Origin: Chondrilla cf. caribensis
Lineage: Eukaryota > Porifera > Demospongiae > Chondrillida > Chondrillidae
Reading direction: 5' to 3'
Assembly: GCA_964020155.1 (NCBI GenBank)
Contig: OZ026551.1
Location: 1,784,018 to 1,848,017 of the forward strand
Length of the DNA stretch: 64,000 nucleotides
Shown: positions 41,362 to 54,386 of the stretch, piece after piece
Position numbering within the stretch: position 1 is the first letter of the stretch
Layout of the letters: every line of letters starts with the position of its first letter
The notes under the pieces: model-generated
What the model saw: only the letters and a program-made list of their open reading frames with translations
Told to the model about the DNA's origin: nothing
The model's database searches: none
Program-made: the position numbers and the translations under genes

Positions 41362-41570
41362 CTATTAATATTCCAATAATATTATACCCAAAGATGATGG
41401 CATTTATGAATTACAGTAAGTCAGTATCACTATGTGGGTGTACATTTCCAACAATCGTTAAGTTCGGCAACCCACACACTAAGCTTCTATTCCCGTTTAG
41501 TGGGTATTGGTATGGAAAATTGTTACAAGTATAGCCATTGAGCAATCAGTATTGTATAATAGATACCCAT

Positions 41571-42109
41571 GGCTGTAGGAGGCACTTCGGTTGGTCTGGT
41601 TTTGGCCGGACCAATTTTAGCAAGAGCATCTTTTTTTTGAAAAAAGTTGACTATTACTGTACTATGAATGATAATTCTATCAAATGAATTTGTAACCATA
41701 CTTTATTTGGAATATACTATTTGGTATGGTATAAGTAAAGAAGAAAGAATTATAACTCACATGTTACAACTATCATGTTAGTAATTAAGTTTCTTGGAAG
41801 ATACGGCGACGATTGTCTCCCCAAACGTGTTATGAAATGATACGTATACGGGCTACCTAGCTAGACTAATGTATACGGTGCATATTGGCTGATTTCGAAC
41901 GCCGACAATTAGAAATTGGGCTAGAATTTGTTTGCTGAAGCGTCCCCGAATGTAATAACTTCAGCGAAGGTTCTTCTGAGCCTAATAAAAACGCTCAAGT
42001 ATTTCGAGTACAGGGGGCGGCAGCCCCACGAGTTTTTGAACTCGAATTACTTGTTTGTCATGGATATTTTTTGGGGCCGGACCAGCTAAAATGTGCTTGC
42101 TACGGCCCT
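41571..42109. mobile_element. Non-autonomous hAT-like insertion
   Basis: Intron 2 of locus D contains about 540 bp absent from locus C at the same point (GTATAATAGATACC|ATAG). The right end, read inward, is CAGGGCCGTAGCAAGCAC and the left end CATGGCTGTAGGAGGCAC, imperfect inverted repeats with the CAGGG-type start common in hAT elements. ATACC is present on both flanks. No transposase frame. The family is an inference from the ends. Confidence 0.6.
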
Positions 42110-44532
42110 GATACCATAGTATGGATAACTGACTAGACTGTCACTATATTTAGTGGGTACCTTACCCAACAGTCTCTAGAAGATGCCTGATTCGATCTTC
42201 CCTTTTCAGTGAAATTCTCATCACCCATAATCTGTTTCTATATCATAGTATTTGAATTTTATGGAAATTTTGCTGAGTTGCATAGTTGACTCAATCTTCA
42301 AATATAACATTTAATTTACAAGTTTCATTGCAAGTTATCAAGCTGCCCTAAGCACATTTAATTTAACTAGGTGCATTTGATATGGAGAACTTGTACACCT
42401 CATGAATGTTAATGAGGTGGAGTAGTAAAGTATACTCAACCACATTAAACGAAATGCACAACAAAACACCCAAATGGCATTCACATATAGGATAAACAGC
42501 AATACAGCAGGACCCATACAATCTGACAGTGTGCAGCCATCAATTACTTCTATAATCAGTTGGACTATTGTGTTGAGATGTAGGCAGAATGTGACAACAG
42601 TCTCACAAGAAATATAATCCACCTACCTGTACTGTCCTGACAAACAATACAGGGTTGACAAATATATATAAATACACAAATTGATGACAAGGTTCAACTG
42701 CAATAGTTACAACATGACTCTAAACTGTTTGTGAAGGTATGCAAATGTTTTCATCTTCACTTTTAAGTGAGAATAATTGTCAATCCTCCCCCAGTTATTC
42801 TGTAAAACTGTTTATCCACCATATTATTTCAAAACGATTTCATTTTATGGCTAAGCTATACAAGTAATCCACCATCTTACAATTCCGAAATATCGCAATT
42901 CTTCTGCATACGATTTTGTATGAGCCTCGGTTACAGATAATCTGCCAATTGTCGAGAAGTAATGTCGGTGTAGGGCAAAATAGCGCTCTATATTTGACAT
43001 AAAATGCAGAAAAAGAAGATTTGTGATTGCAAGATAGTTCCTCAAAGAAGTGAAATGCACAAACTGTAAAAGATCAGTATAATCCGCCCCTACTATTAAT
43101 ACACCAAAAATTCCCATGATCCAATTGCAGTGTATCAACAAATATTCACTGTACTTACATACCTGCTGATATGGAGCTCCCTGAACCATTGACTGCACCT
43201 AATCCAATGGCCAACAGGAAAATAGCAACGTAGCTTGGTTCTCTCTCCCAAAATAGCATGAAGAATAAAAGGATCATGGCAAATACCCAGGTAACAATGT
43301 TCAGAGCTGTCCTTGACGTATACACCACAATCTTCCCCGCTAAAATACTGGCCAGCACAAGTAATAGAGAGCGAATGGCAGTGATCACTCCAACATATCC
43401 AACTCCAATACAGTCACTGACAAAATACTAAATATGAAGAAAGGTTTAAAATAATGAAAAAATTAACCACTATTATTATCAAATGCCGTGAAATTTATTA
43501 AATAACAAGAAACTTACAGTACAATACAATTCTGTAGTGTCGATCATTTTCTTAAACTAACCTTGTTGAACATGCTAGAGAAATATGTCACCTCCATGCC
43601 ATAGTAGAAACTTAAAACAAATACTAGAGCATACTTTGTGGTGAACAAAACCTTAACAATGTGATGGAGTGATAATTTGACTTGGGAGCAAACTTTGATA
43701 AGTGACATGCACTTGTATGTTCTCCCTGGCACACTCAAGGCTCCAAAAGAAGCGAAGCTGCTGACAGTGAGGATATTGCTGCCACTGCTACCAAAAGGTA
43801 GTATGCTCGGTCAGAAACAGAGTGAGTGGCTGATTCTAACTGGCACATGTTTGATGTGGTGTTACTAAAATTCACTGTTTTTCCAAAATTACCATTTTGT
43901 GGCTCGCTCAATAGAATTATAAGAGATGAGAAACTATTGCCAAGTAGTGCACCAGAGTAAAGTCCTCCTATGGAGATAGCTCCTTGTAGCACACCAACGT
44001 AATGTTTGGCATCCTTGCCTTTGGCCTTTGCTAAACTACAGGGAATGATATTGGCATATACTGACCCTACAGACAGGGCTGGACCAACAGCTAACCCATA
44101 AGCCACATTGCCAATACTCAGAGTATACCAAGCGGGGTAGATACATCCTATCACATAAACACTGGTCAACCACGTACACAATACGAATGTCACTTTTAGC
44201 CCTAATATAGATTGGACGTTCCGAGTCAGAAAAGAACCAGTTGCCCAGAAGAAGTACTGAAGTCCAGTTGTCACCGACCCAAGTACGCCTTCTAGAGATG
44301 TTTGCAAATTACTGAACATATAGAATTGAAGATTAGCGAAGCACACACAAGAAAACACGAGGACTATTTGTACATAAGCCTTCAACGGACTAATGTCGAT
44401 TACGGGCGTCACATGCTCCTCAATAACACTCTCGGTCCGGCTTTCTTCCTCCTTTTTGAGTGATCCAGGAACAAGACTTACAGGACTCGCATCAGGACGG
44501 TTTTCGGTGGTGTTTTGGGCGACCCCGGCCAT

Positions 44533-46116
44533 ACCGTATAAAATCTAGAAATGCGTTCTGTTTATCAGAATTAAGGCACTAACCGCTTGAAACCAGTTAT
44601 TGTTGTCATAGGTACCCTAGGCCGATCCCAAGCGCACAAGAGGCGAGGAAGGGAGGATAGATACAGTAGATTTTAAACAGTACGAATCGGGACAAGAAAG
44701 GAGGCACCTTTTGTGTTTATCTGTGCTGCAACAATTACCGCAAGCAAACCGTCAAAATGACAGTTTTCAAAAAGTAACTGTACCCAAAGTAATTAACGGT
44801 GCTCCGTGTCGAGTTGACTGCGACACTACGTAAGCGCCCCCTATAAAATTCTATAATCAGCTGCAGGTTGGTACCAGGATTAGCGTAATTGAACCATAGA
44901 CACTATTATGTGATTAAACGTCTCAGTTGTTCGTATACGTATAATATTATACGCAAGAGCGAATTGCAATTGATGTCAGGGTATGAAACGAACACCTCGT
45001 AAAGGCTTATCATGTGAAGGTTATATGATACGGAATGATTTTTTTATTTATTTCAATTCTGAATCAGTAATTGGACAAGGGTTAGGTAGCTGGAAATTCT
45101 GATTATACACTGTATATTATCATTGTTGATAATGTTGTTCTTATTCTCAGACATTATTATTATTGGTTGATTGATTGATTTAATTGCACAGTACCAATAT
45201 GTACTACTGTATATAGGACACCACATGGTCCCATGCGGCACAGTATAAATATACACAAATTAAATGAGCGTTGTAAAGCTAAAGACTACATAACAAAATT
45301 GGGGATAATAAGCTTAAGAGTTGGTAGTTTGCTAGATAGCGTGTCTAGTACATAGAGATAAATTTAGTAAAACCTAGCTGTCCACATATATACATACATA
45401 TACAATAATAGACAACATGCAATAGTTCCCACAGGTAATTGATAAAATTAGGGCTGATTTATCTCCGTCATCCTTTACCAAGAAATCTATTCTTCCCTCA
45501 CTGTGTCCATTGCTTCCAGAAGTGGTTGTCTTAGATGATCCCATAACCATATTATGCTGTTTACTGTAATACATTAATAATTGTATAGTTATAACAATGA
45601 GTGGTATATAATATATAATATATATATACACTGTGGTTAAAATAGATTGACTATACTAATTTAAAAATGGAAATTATATCTGGTAATTAAGGCCCTTTTA
45701 GACTTCTATCTGGTATTAGTTGCGGTCCAATGAGGCAATGCAGCAGCTGTTCCAGGGAAGGTTGAACTATATTATGAAAATCTTTAATATCAATAATTTG
45801 TATATTTGATCCATTGTAGATTCTTTTAATTTGTTCATTTACTGAATATTATATTAACTTATATATTTCACTCTCTTGTGATACAAAGTATTGTACAAAT
45901 TGTTAATTATAATAAAATATTTCTAATCTGGGTGAAATGTGAATATAATACGAGAAGCATAATTTATAATAATGATTTAGTGATACAAGAAAACTTATGC
46001 TATATGAAGTTTATGTCCAACAACAATGAAATATATTTCACTTATCACCCTTTCTGTATTTTATACACTGTTATTTAGTCAGTACGTCAAATGGCATGTA
46101 TCTGTTTTCCCCTTTT
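44533..46116. other. Spacer D/E
   Basis: Same layout as the other spacers: upstream flank with TAAGCGCCCCCTATAAAATT at about 44,830, a decayed WDHLRQP remnant (45428-45545) and AT-rich DNA. No intact gene. Confidence 0.6.
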
Positions 46117-46469
46117 TCAAATTACATAATAACTAAATGTATTATTCACTTCCAATTGTGACTGTCCATTTGAAGCTGTCGAATTGACACTTTTCAGTTC
46201 TCCATAGAAATACTCGGCACAAAAATAGCACAGGTAGAAAGAAGCACCAACAATCAGTAGAATGATCACTCCTGCTGATACTGAGATACTGCTTGAAAGG
46301 AAGAACATTGTAGCTCCTCCAAATCCTCTGGCTGCCCAGTATACACCTAACACGACTTCTGCTTCTTTTTGGCCGACAACTCCCAAGTATGCTGAACCAT
46401 GAGAGATTAAGAAATATTGGAGTTATGAAATTTAGGTAAAGGATACAAATAACGTGGCAAATTTTGCTA

Positions 46470-46538
<69 letters not shown>

Positions 46539-48966
46539 CATGTGTGTGACCATCTACTGTCCAATACCCTTAAGCTTGCTGTGCACACTGGTATAAAAGG
46601 ACATGATAGCAGGTTAATATGTATCAATCTATGTAACAGAACATCTTCTATCATGATGATGGATGTTGGGGTATAGTACTGGTCCTTTGAATTTTTGGCT
46701 GGATGTTTAAACTAAAATGCCACAACATCAGGGTACTTGACAGATGCCTTAAAGTACAATTGGTGAGTTTGACCTCAATCGCATTCATGAGTTATAATAA
46801 GTCAGTATCACTATGTGGGTGTACATTTCTAACAATCGTCAAGTTTGGCAACCCACCCACTGAACGCCTGTTCCCATTCAGTGGGTATGGATACAGAACA
46901 TATTATTACTGTAACTGGTACAGCCATTGAACAATCAGTTTTGTATATCGCTATATTTAGTGGATACCTTACCCAACAGTCTCTAGTAGATGCCTGATAC
47001 GACCATGCATCCCTTCCCAGGGAAATTCTCAATTTGTTTCTATACCATAGAACTGTATTAATTTTTGTAAAAATTTTGATGATCAAGTTGCCTAGCTGAA
47101 TCAAACTTTAAATATAACATTATTCAAATTTTATGGCAAGCTTTTGATTATCAAGTACATTAATTAGGTGCAGTTAATATGGAAAACTTGTACACCTCAT
47201 GAATATTAATGAGGTGGAGTAGTAAAGTATACTCAACCACATTAAACGAAATGTTAAAACCCAAATGGCATGCATATATAGGATGATCCACCATAATATT
47301 ATTTTGAAACCAACTACATTCCAATCTTGTATGAGCCTCGGTTACAGATAATCTGCCAATTGTCAAGAAGTACGTAGTGATGACGTAGGCCAGAATAGCA
47401 GCAAAGCATTCTGGATTTGACATGAAAATGAAGCAGATTCGAAAATATTTGTGATTACAGAGAGATGAATCAGACGACAATGCAAGACAGTTCCTCGAGA
47501 AACGTACAAACTGTAAAAGATCAGTATAATCCGCTGTATTATTAATACACCAAAAATTCCCACGATCCAATTGCAGCATATCAACAAATATTCACTGTAC
47601 TTGCTTACCTGCTGATATGGAACTCCCTGAACCATTGACCGTACCTAGTCCAATAGCCAACAGGAAAATAGCAAAGTAGCTTGGTTCTCTCTCCCAAAAT
47701 AGCATGAAGAAATAAAGGATCATGGCAAAAACCATGGTAACAATGTTCAGAGCTGTCCTTGATGTATACACCACAATCTTCCCCGCTAAAATACTGGCCA
47801 GCACAAGTAATAGAGAGCGAATGGCAGTGATCACTCCAACATATCCAACTCCAATACAGTCACTGACAAAATACTGAATATGAAAAAAGGTAAAAAAAAG
47901 TGGGAAAAATTCAACCACATATCATCAAATGATATGGAATTTATTGATAACACACTACAATGAAACAGTACAATACAATAAATATGTCAAACGAACTAAC
48001 CTTGTTAAACATGCTAGAGAAATAAGTTGAATCCATGCCACAGTAGAAACTTAAAACAAAAACTAGAGCATACTTTGTGGTGAACAATGCCTTAACAATG
48101 TGACGGAGTGATACTTTGGTTTGTGACCAAACTTTGATAAGTGACATGCACTTGTATGTTCTCCCTGGCACACTCAAGGCTCCAAAAGAAGCGAAGTTTG
48201 CTGATAGTGAGGATATTGCTGCCACTGCTATCAAAAGGTAGTATGTTCGGTCAGAAACAGAGTGAGTAGCTGATTCTAACTGGCACATGTTTGATGTGGC
48301 ATTACTAAAATTCACTGTTTTTCCAATATCAACATTTTGTGGTTCACTTAATAGAATTATAAGAGATGAAAAACTATTGCCAAGTACCGCACCAGTGAAA
48401 AGTCCTCCGATGGTGGTAAGTCCTTGTAGCACACCAACGTAATGCTTAGCATCCTTGCCTTTGGCCTTTGCTAAACTACAGGCAATAATATTGGCATATA
48501 CTGACCCTACAGACAGGGCTGGACCCACAACTAATCCATTAGCCACATTGCCAATACTCAGAGTATACCAAGCGGGGTAGATAGATCCTATCACATAAAC
48601 ACTGGTCAACCACGTACACAGTACGAATGTCACCTTTAGCCCTAATATAGATTGGACGTTCCGAGTCAGTAAAGAACCAGTTCCCCAGAAGAAAAACTGA
48701 AGCCCAGCTGTCACCGACCCAAGTACGCCTTCTAGAGATGTTTGTAGACTACTGAACATATAAAATTGAACGTTAGCGAAGCACACACAATAAAACACCA
48801 GGACTACTTGTACATAAGCCTTCAACGGACTAATGTCGATTACAGGCGTCACATGCTCCTCAATAACACTCTCGGTCCGGCTTTCTTCCTCCTTTTTGAG
48901 TGGAACAGGACTTACAGAATCGGTATCAGAACAATTTTCTTTGGTGGTTTGGGTGACCCCGACCAT
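46117..48966 (-). CDS. UNC93A-like transporter, locus E (intact)
   Basis: Exons 48966-48001, 47873-47609 and 46391-46117 (966 + 265 + 275 nt) join to 501 residues. The N-terminus is MVGVTQTTKENCSDTDSVSP, shorter and different from loci A and C but shared with locus F, so E and F form a subgroup. Family landmarks are kept (SSLQTSLEGVLGSVTAGLQ, IYPAWYTL, SRTALNIV). Unusual changes include FANVQFYMF in the first membrane segment, LQGLTTIGGLFTG, and ARGFGGATMFF in exon 3. Donors GTTAGT and GTAAGC and the acceptors are canonical. Intron 2 is short (about 1.2 kb). A small inverted-repeat element with a 9-bp direct repeat lies 50-150 nt upstream of the start codon and could affect its promoter. Confidence 0.87.
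46472..46541. repeat. (GT)n tract in locus E intron 2
   Basis: About 70 bp of GT, 81 nt from the exon 3 acceptor. Confidence 0.95.
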
Positions 48967-49017
48967 ACCGTATAAAATCTAGAAATGCGTTCTGTTTATC
49001 ATAAAGTGGTGGGCCAT

Positions 49018-49119
49018 TAGTCTCGTACCCAGACCCTACTTCGCCTCCATTTTATGTGACGTCACCGCCACGGCGAAAGAGGGTCTGGAAAAGAGACTAG
49101 TGCACTAGTCTCTTTTGAC
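49018..49119. mobile_element. Small inverted-repeat element with 9-bp direct repeats
   Basis: Arms 49019-49045 and 49072-49098 pair at 22 of 27 positions (AGTCTC..CCAGACCCT..TTCGCC). GTGGGCCAT occurs at 49009-49017 and again at 49120-49128, a likely 9-bp target-site duplication. It is absent from the equivalent position of other units. Confidence 0.7.
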
Positions 49120-49560
49120 GTGGGCCATCGCTCTCTCACCGCTTGAAACCAGTTATTGTGGTTATGCCCTCAAGCGCACAATAGGCGTGGAAAGGATGAT
49201 ACAGTAGATGTTAAACAGTACTTATTACGGATCTGGAGAAGTTCCGATAGGAGTCTCCTTTGGTGTTTATCTGTGCTAACCGTCAAAATGACAGTTTATA
49301 AAAAGTAATTGTACCCAAGTAATTAACGGCGCTCCGTACCGAGTTGACTTCAGTGACTCCGACACTACGTAAGCGCCCAAATTATAAAAGTCTATACATG
49401 GTGACACCAGGGGTGTAACGAAGTTAACCGCCCCCCTCCGTAAATGGAGGGAAACGACGACGGCATTTTTGTGAACACCTTCAGGATAGTAAAGACGTAG
49501 ATATACGTATGTGCGCACGAAGTCCGGCGAAACGCACGCGTATATTATATCTTCTTCAAT

Positions 49561-49794
49561 TTGTGTATCAGTGCTACATTGGACCATATTTGCAATTCAC
49601 ACGGACAGAGGTGTGACCGAAGTAGACACAGGGTGATGCACATTGCTCTCTATCTATGCTGCAGAATGCCAGAGGAATATGATCTGAGGATGATTCAATG
49701 TGATCAATGCAAATGCTGGTTCCACTTCACTTGTATGCAGCTGAAGAGGAGGCCAAGGGCAGTGAAGTGGAATTGCCCTATATGTAGGAGCTAG
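49561..49794 (+). pseudogene. PHD-finger-like fragment
   Basis: The plus frame ends with CRMPEEYDLRMIQCDQCKCW, then FHFTCMQLKRRPRAVKW and NCPIC before a stop. The Cys/His spacing C...C-x2-C...H-x4-C...C-x2-C follows a C4HC3 PHD zinc finger. The first cysteine of the usual CxC pair is Leu here (YLCCR), with a Cys shifted by one. PHD fingers bind histone tails, and short PHD modules of this type also occur in transposon proteins. No splice partner or promoter is visible. A fragment of a mobile element is the likeliest reading. Confidence 0.5.
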
Positions 49795-50654
49795 GGGCAT
49801 GCTATTCAAAATGGCTTTTCTCAATGCCACCAAATCATTCATGGATTATCATTAACATAAATATTATATCAACTCATCAACAACATCATGTATAAAAGTA
49901 CCCCATAGTCTCAAATACATGCAAATGGATACTAGGGTGACAGTTTACATCCATGGATGGAAATAGTCCCCCACACTTTCGTATACATGCAAATTGATAG
50001 TTAAATCAAGTAATGATACAAAGTACACACACATATGTACACAATAAAAAATGTTTCAGAAACCATTGATAGTAGCTAGGTACAATGGAAATACAACTTT
50101 AAACAATCCTTACTGGAAGTGAAATCAGAGCCTTATCCAGATGGTACAGTAGATTGGACTTGAAATTGGACTACATTCTGTGAAGGAAATTAGGGGAACA
50201 CTTTACCGCCTGGAGCACCATCAGTGACTGAAAACTGTCCGGGGGGTGGGTGTTCCCGGTATGACAGGACCTGCGCAATTGAACCATAGACACTCTATTA
50301 TGATGGACATCTCAGTCGTTGGTATACGTATCTATGCAAGAGCGAATTGATGTCAGGACATGAAATGAACACCTCACAAACGCTTATCATCACATACACA
50401 TATATCACAACATATATTAAATAGTTCCCACAGGCAATTTGCAATTGATAAAAATTAGGGCTGATTTATCTTTATTAGTCTTTACCAAGAAATCTTCCCT
50501 CGCTGCATCCATTGTTTTCTGAAGTGGTTGTCTTAGATGATCCCATAACCATGTACTATATGCCGTTTACATTCCTATCGTATAGTTATAACAATGAGTG
50601 TTAAACTGTAATAATTTTATATAGATTATATACTGTAATGGAAATTAACTCTGG

Positions 50655-50727
50655 TAATTAAGGTCCTTGAAATTGCTCATGACTTTACTTGCACAGACAC
50701 ACCAGTCCTCTCTTACCAGTCCCTATC
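50655..50727 (+). pseudogene. Retroelement C-terminal fossil, truncated at deletion point
   Basis: Contains the DFTCTD segment with GACTTTACTTGCACAGACAC, then stops at the junction near 50,727 where intron 2 sequence begins. Confidence 0.5.
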
Positions 50728-53007
50728 TATGATGAAGGTGATTATGCCCAAAGATGATGGCCGCCCATCTACTGGCGAATACCCTTAAGCTTGTTGTGTA
50801 CACTGGTATAAAAGGACATGATAGCAGGTTGGTATGTATCTACCTAATAGTATGTAACAGAACATCCTCTATCATGATGATGGCTGTCGGGGTATAGTAC
50901 TGATCCTTTGAATATTTGGCTTAAAGTATTATTGGTGAGTTTGACCTCGATGGCATTCATGAATTATAGTAAGTCAGTATCAGTTTGTGGGTGTACACTT
51001 CTAACAATGATCAAGTTCAGCAACCCACCCACTAAACACCTGTTTATGTTTAGTGGGTATGGATATGGGACATACAAAGTATACTCAACCACATTAAACG
51101 AAATGCACAACAAAACACTCAAATGGCATGCATATAGGATGAACAGCAATACGGCAGGACCCATACAATCTGACAGTGTGCCACCATCAACTACTTCAGA
51201 ATCTATATAATATATAATCAGTTAGACTATTGCAGCGTTGAGATGTAGGCAAAATGTGACAACAGTCTCACATGAAATATAATCCACCTCTACCTGTGCT
51301 GTCCTAACAAGCAATACTATTATACAGGGTGGACAAATATATAAATACACAAATTAATGACAAGGTTCAACTGTAACAGTTACAACATGACTCTAAACTG
51401 TTTCTGAAGGTATTCACATTTACATGTTCACTTTCAAATGTTCAATACGTGAATAATTGTCAATCCACCTCTGGCTATTCTGTAAAACTGTTTCCATTTC
51501 AAAATAATGTGGTGGATGATCCACCATACTATTTTGAAATGGATTTGTTTCTATGGCTACGCTATACAATACATTCTGTATTCATTCTATACATTCTATA
51601 CACGCTATACATTCTATGGCTATCTTCACGTTTCAAGGCTATAGGAAGCATTTGAAGAGTGGCAAGGCTGTATAAATTTTCTGCTCCCTTTGCTCCCAAT
51701 AACTCACATGAGCATACTAGTCTAGATACCGTTTTACTGTATAATGATTGAGTAAACGACATTCTTCTCACCAAACATGCAATTAGGGGATTGAAAAGAG
51801 AGAGGCTGATGAGGTTTCTCACCAATGGAGGGCGTCTGCAATTTCTTGTGCTTAGGCTTCAATATAGCATCTGTGCTTCGATGAATTCTATGGTATATAG
51901 TGACATTAGGGTTGATTGCATCATTATGACATATGAATAATGATGTAATCAAAAGATGGCAGAAGCTAGTGGAGTTTCAAAAAAGGGGTATGGCCAACAC
52001 CCTACCACCTGCACCACTTCCTACGGTCTTGCTTTTGAATGCTCGATATAGCACCATGCTTATCGATGAATTCTATGACATATAGTTACATCAGGGTTGA
52101 TTACATCATTCTAAATTGATATAATTATTGATATATTTCATATACAGATCTATATCACCCTATCTTTTAATGTGGTGGGAAAATACAGATAGTGTCATTT
52201 TCCAACACGGAAACTACTGGTTAACCTCGAGAAAGTATCCATTGCTGAGGTATTTCAATAGTTTTCAGTCACTTGGAATCTTCAGAGCTCTTAGCATCTG
52301 TTTAGATGCAGCATAACCTCCCTCCTCGTTGTACAATATTCACGTATTGAGGCACTTAAAAGGATCAAATAGAAGCCCATCGTAACCTGCCTCCTCATTG
52401 TATGATATTCATAAGCTCTCCTCCCTCGGGTGCGCATTGTGCTCATAAATATTATACAACTTGGAGGTGGTCATAACCTATGCATATGACATATGAATAA
52501 AGATGTAATCAAACGATTGCAGATTCAGAGTGTCACAAAAGGGGTAAGGTCAACACCCTACCACCTGCACCTCTTCCTACAGCCTTGCTTTTAAATGCTC
52601 AATATGTGAATATTAATTTTGTCAATCCACCCCCGGCCAATCTGTAAAACCTATCCACTCTATTATTTTGAAAAAAATTCACTTGTATGGCTGCGCTATA
52701 CAAGTAATTCGCCATCTCGCAATTCTTCCGTGTACCAATTTTCACATTTGTACGAACTTTGGTTACAGAAAATCTACCATTTATCAAGAAGTAGTGTTGG
52801 CATAGAGTTGACCTGAAAATGAATCAGAAAAAAGATTTGTGATTACAGAGAGAGGAATTCGATGACAATGCAAGAAATACTTGCAGACAGTTCCTCGAGA
52901 AATGTACAAACTGTAAAAGATCAGTATAATTCGCTGTACTATTAATACACCAAAATTCCCACAAACCAATTGCAGTGTATCAACAAATATTCACTGTACT
53001 TACTTAC

Positions 53008-54366
53008 CTGCTGATATGGAGCTCCCGGAACCATTGACCACACCTAGTCCAATAACCAACAGGAAAATAGCAACGTAGCTTGGTTCTCTCTCCCAAAATA
53101 ACATGAAGAACAAAAGGATCATGGCAAAAACCATGGTAACAATGTTCAGAGCTGTCCTTGATGTATACACCACAATCTTCCCTGCTAAAGTACTGGCCAG
53201 CACAAGTAATAGAGAGCGAATGGCAGTGATTATTCCAACATATCCAACTCCAATACAGTCACTGACAAAATACTAGATATGACAAACGGTAAAAAAAATA
53301 GAAAAAAAAATCAACCACAGATCATCAAATGTCATGGAACTTATCGATAACATGCTATAATGAAACAGTACAATACAATAATATGTCAAACGAACTAACC
53401 TTGTTAAACATGCTAGAGAAATAAGTTGAATCCATGCCACAGTAGATCGAAACTTAAAACAAAAACTAGAGCATACTTTGTGGTGAACAATGCCTTAACA
53501 ATGTGACGGAGTGGTAATTTGGTTTGTGACCAAACTTTGATAAGTGGTATGCACTTGTATGTTCTCCCTGGCACACTCAAGGCTCCAAAAGAAGCGAAGT
53601 TTGCTGACAGTGAGGATATTACTGCCACTGCTATCAAAAGGTAGTATGTTCGGTCAGAAACAGAGTGAGTAGCTGATTCTAACTGGCACATATTTGATGT
53701 GGCGTTACTAAGATTCACTGTTTTTCCAATATCAACATTTTGTGACTCACTCAATAAAATTATCAGAGATGAAAAACTATTGCCAAGTACTGCACCAGAG
53801 AAAAGTCCTCCTATGGAGATAGCTCCTTGTAGCACACCAACGTATTGTTTAGCATCCTTGCCTTTAGCCTTTGCTAAACTACAGGCAATAATATTGGCAT
53901 ATATTGACCCTACAGACAGGGCTGGACCAACAGCTGATCCATAAGCCACATTGCCAATAATCAGAGTATACCAAGCGGGGTAGATAGATCCTATCACATA
54001 AACACTGCTCAACCACGTACACAGTATGAATGTCACCTTTAGCCCTAATATAAATTGGGCGTTCCGAGTAAGTAAAGAACCAGTTCCCCAGAAGAAAAAC
54101 TGAAGCCCATTTGTCATCGACCCAAGTACGCCTTCTAGAGAAGTTTGTAGACTACTAAACATATAAAATTGAACGTTAGCGAAGCACACACAATAAAACA
54201 CCAGGACTACTTGTACATAAGCCTTCAACAGACTAATGTCGATTACAGGCGTCACATCCTCCTCAATAACACTCTCGGTCCGGCTTTCTTGCTCATTCAG
54301 TGGAACAGGACTAACAGAATCGGTATCAGAACAATTTTCTTTGATGTTTTGGGTGACCCCGACCAT
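53008..54366 (-). pseudogene. UNC93A-like locus F, frameshifted and lacking exon 3
   Basis: Exon 1 (54366-53400) is 967 nt. Relative to locus E it has a 4-nt insertion at about 53,446-53,449 (AGTAGATCGAAACTT versus AGTAGAAACTT) that turns VLSFYCGMDS into VLSFDLLWHG and a stop. Exon 2 (53272-53008) is 265 nt and open with good splice sites. No exon 3 follows on the minus strand before the spacer, so the terminal membrane segments and stop are missing. N-terminus MVGVTQNIKENCSD groups it with locus E. A transcript could only end by read-through or by splicing to a neighbouring unit. Confidence 0.82.
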
Positions 54367-54386
54367 ACCGTATAAAATCTAGAAAA

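Larger units (their letters stand above)
40909..44532 (-). pseudogene. UNC93A-like locus D, 1-nt deletion and early stop
   Basis: Exon positions 44532-43562, 43427-43163 and 41183-40909 match the intact loci, but exon 1 is 971 nt instead of 972. One base is lost near 43,757 (GAAGCTGCTGAC where others have GAAGTTTGCTGAC), changing SANFASFG to SAASLLLEP and a stop. Exon 3 also has CTTTAA where others have CTGAAA, giving a premature stop at 40984-40986, 25 codons before the usual end. Two independent lesions make a dead or dying copy likely. If the indel were a sequencing error, a C-terminally shortened protein would still be possible, since the missing tail is the hydrophilic QSQLEVNN segment. 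Confidence 0.8.
48967..50730. other. Spacer E/F with deletion junction
   Basis: Upstream flank of E with the inverted-repeat element, a PHD-like fragment (49561-49794), a decayed WDHLRQP remnant (50428-50549) and a retroelement fossil cut short near 50,727. Right of about 50,730 the sequence jumps to the part of intron 2 that lies beyond the GT tract. Exon 3 of locus F and its GT repeat are therefore missing. Confidence 0.65.
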
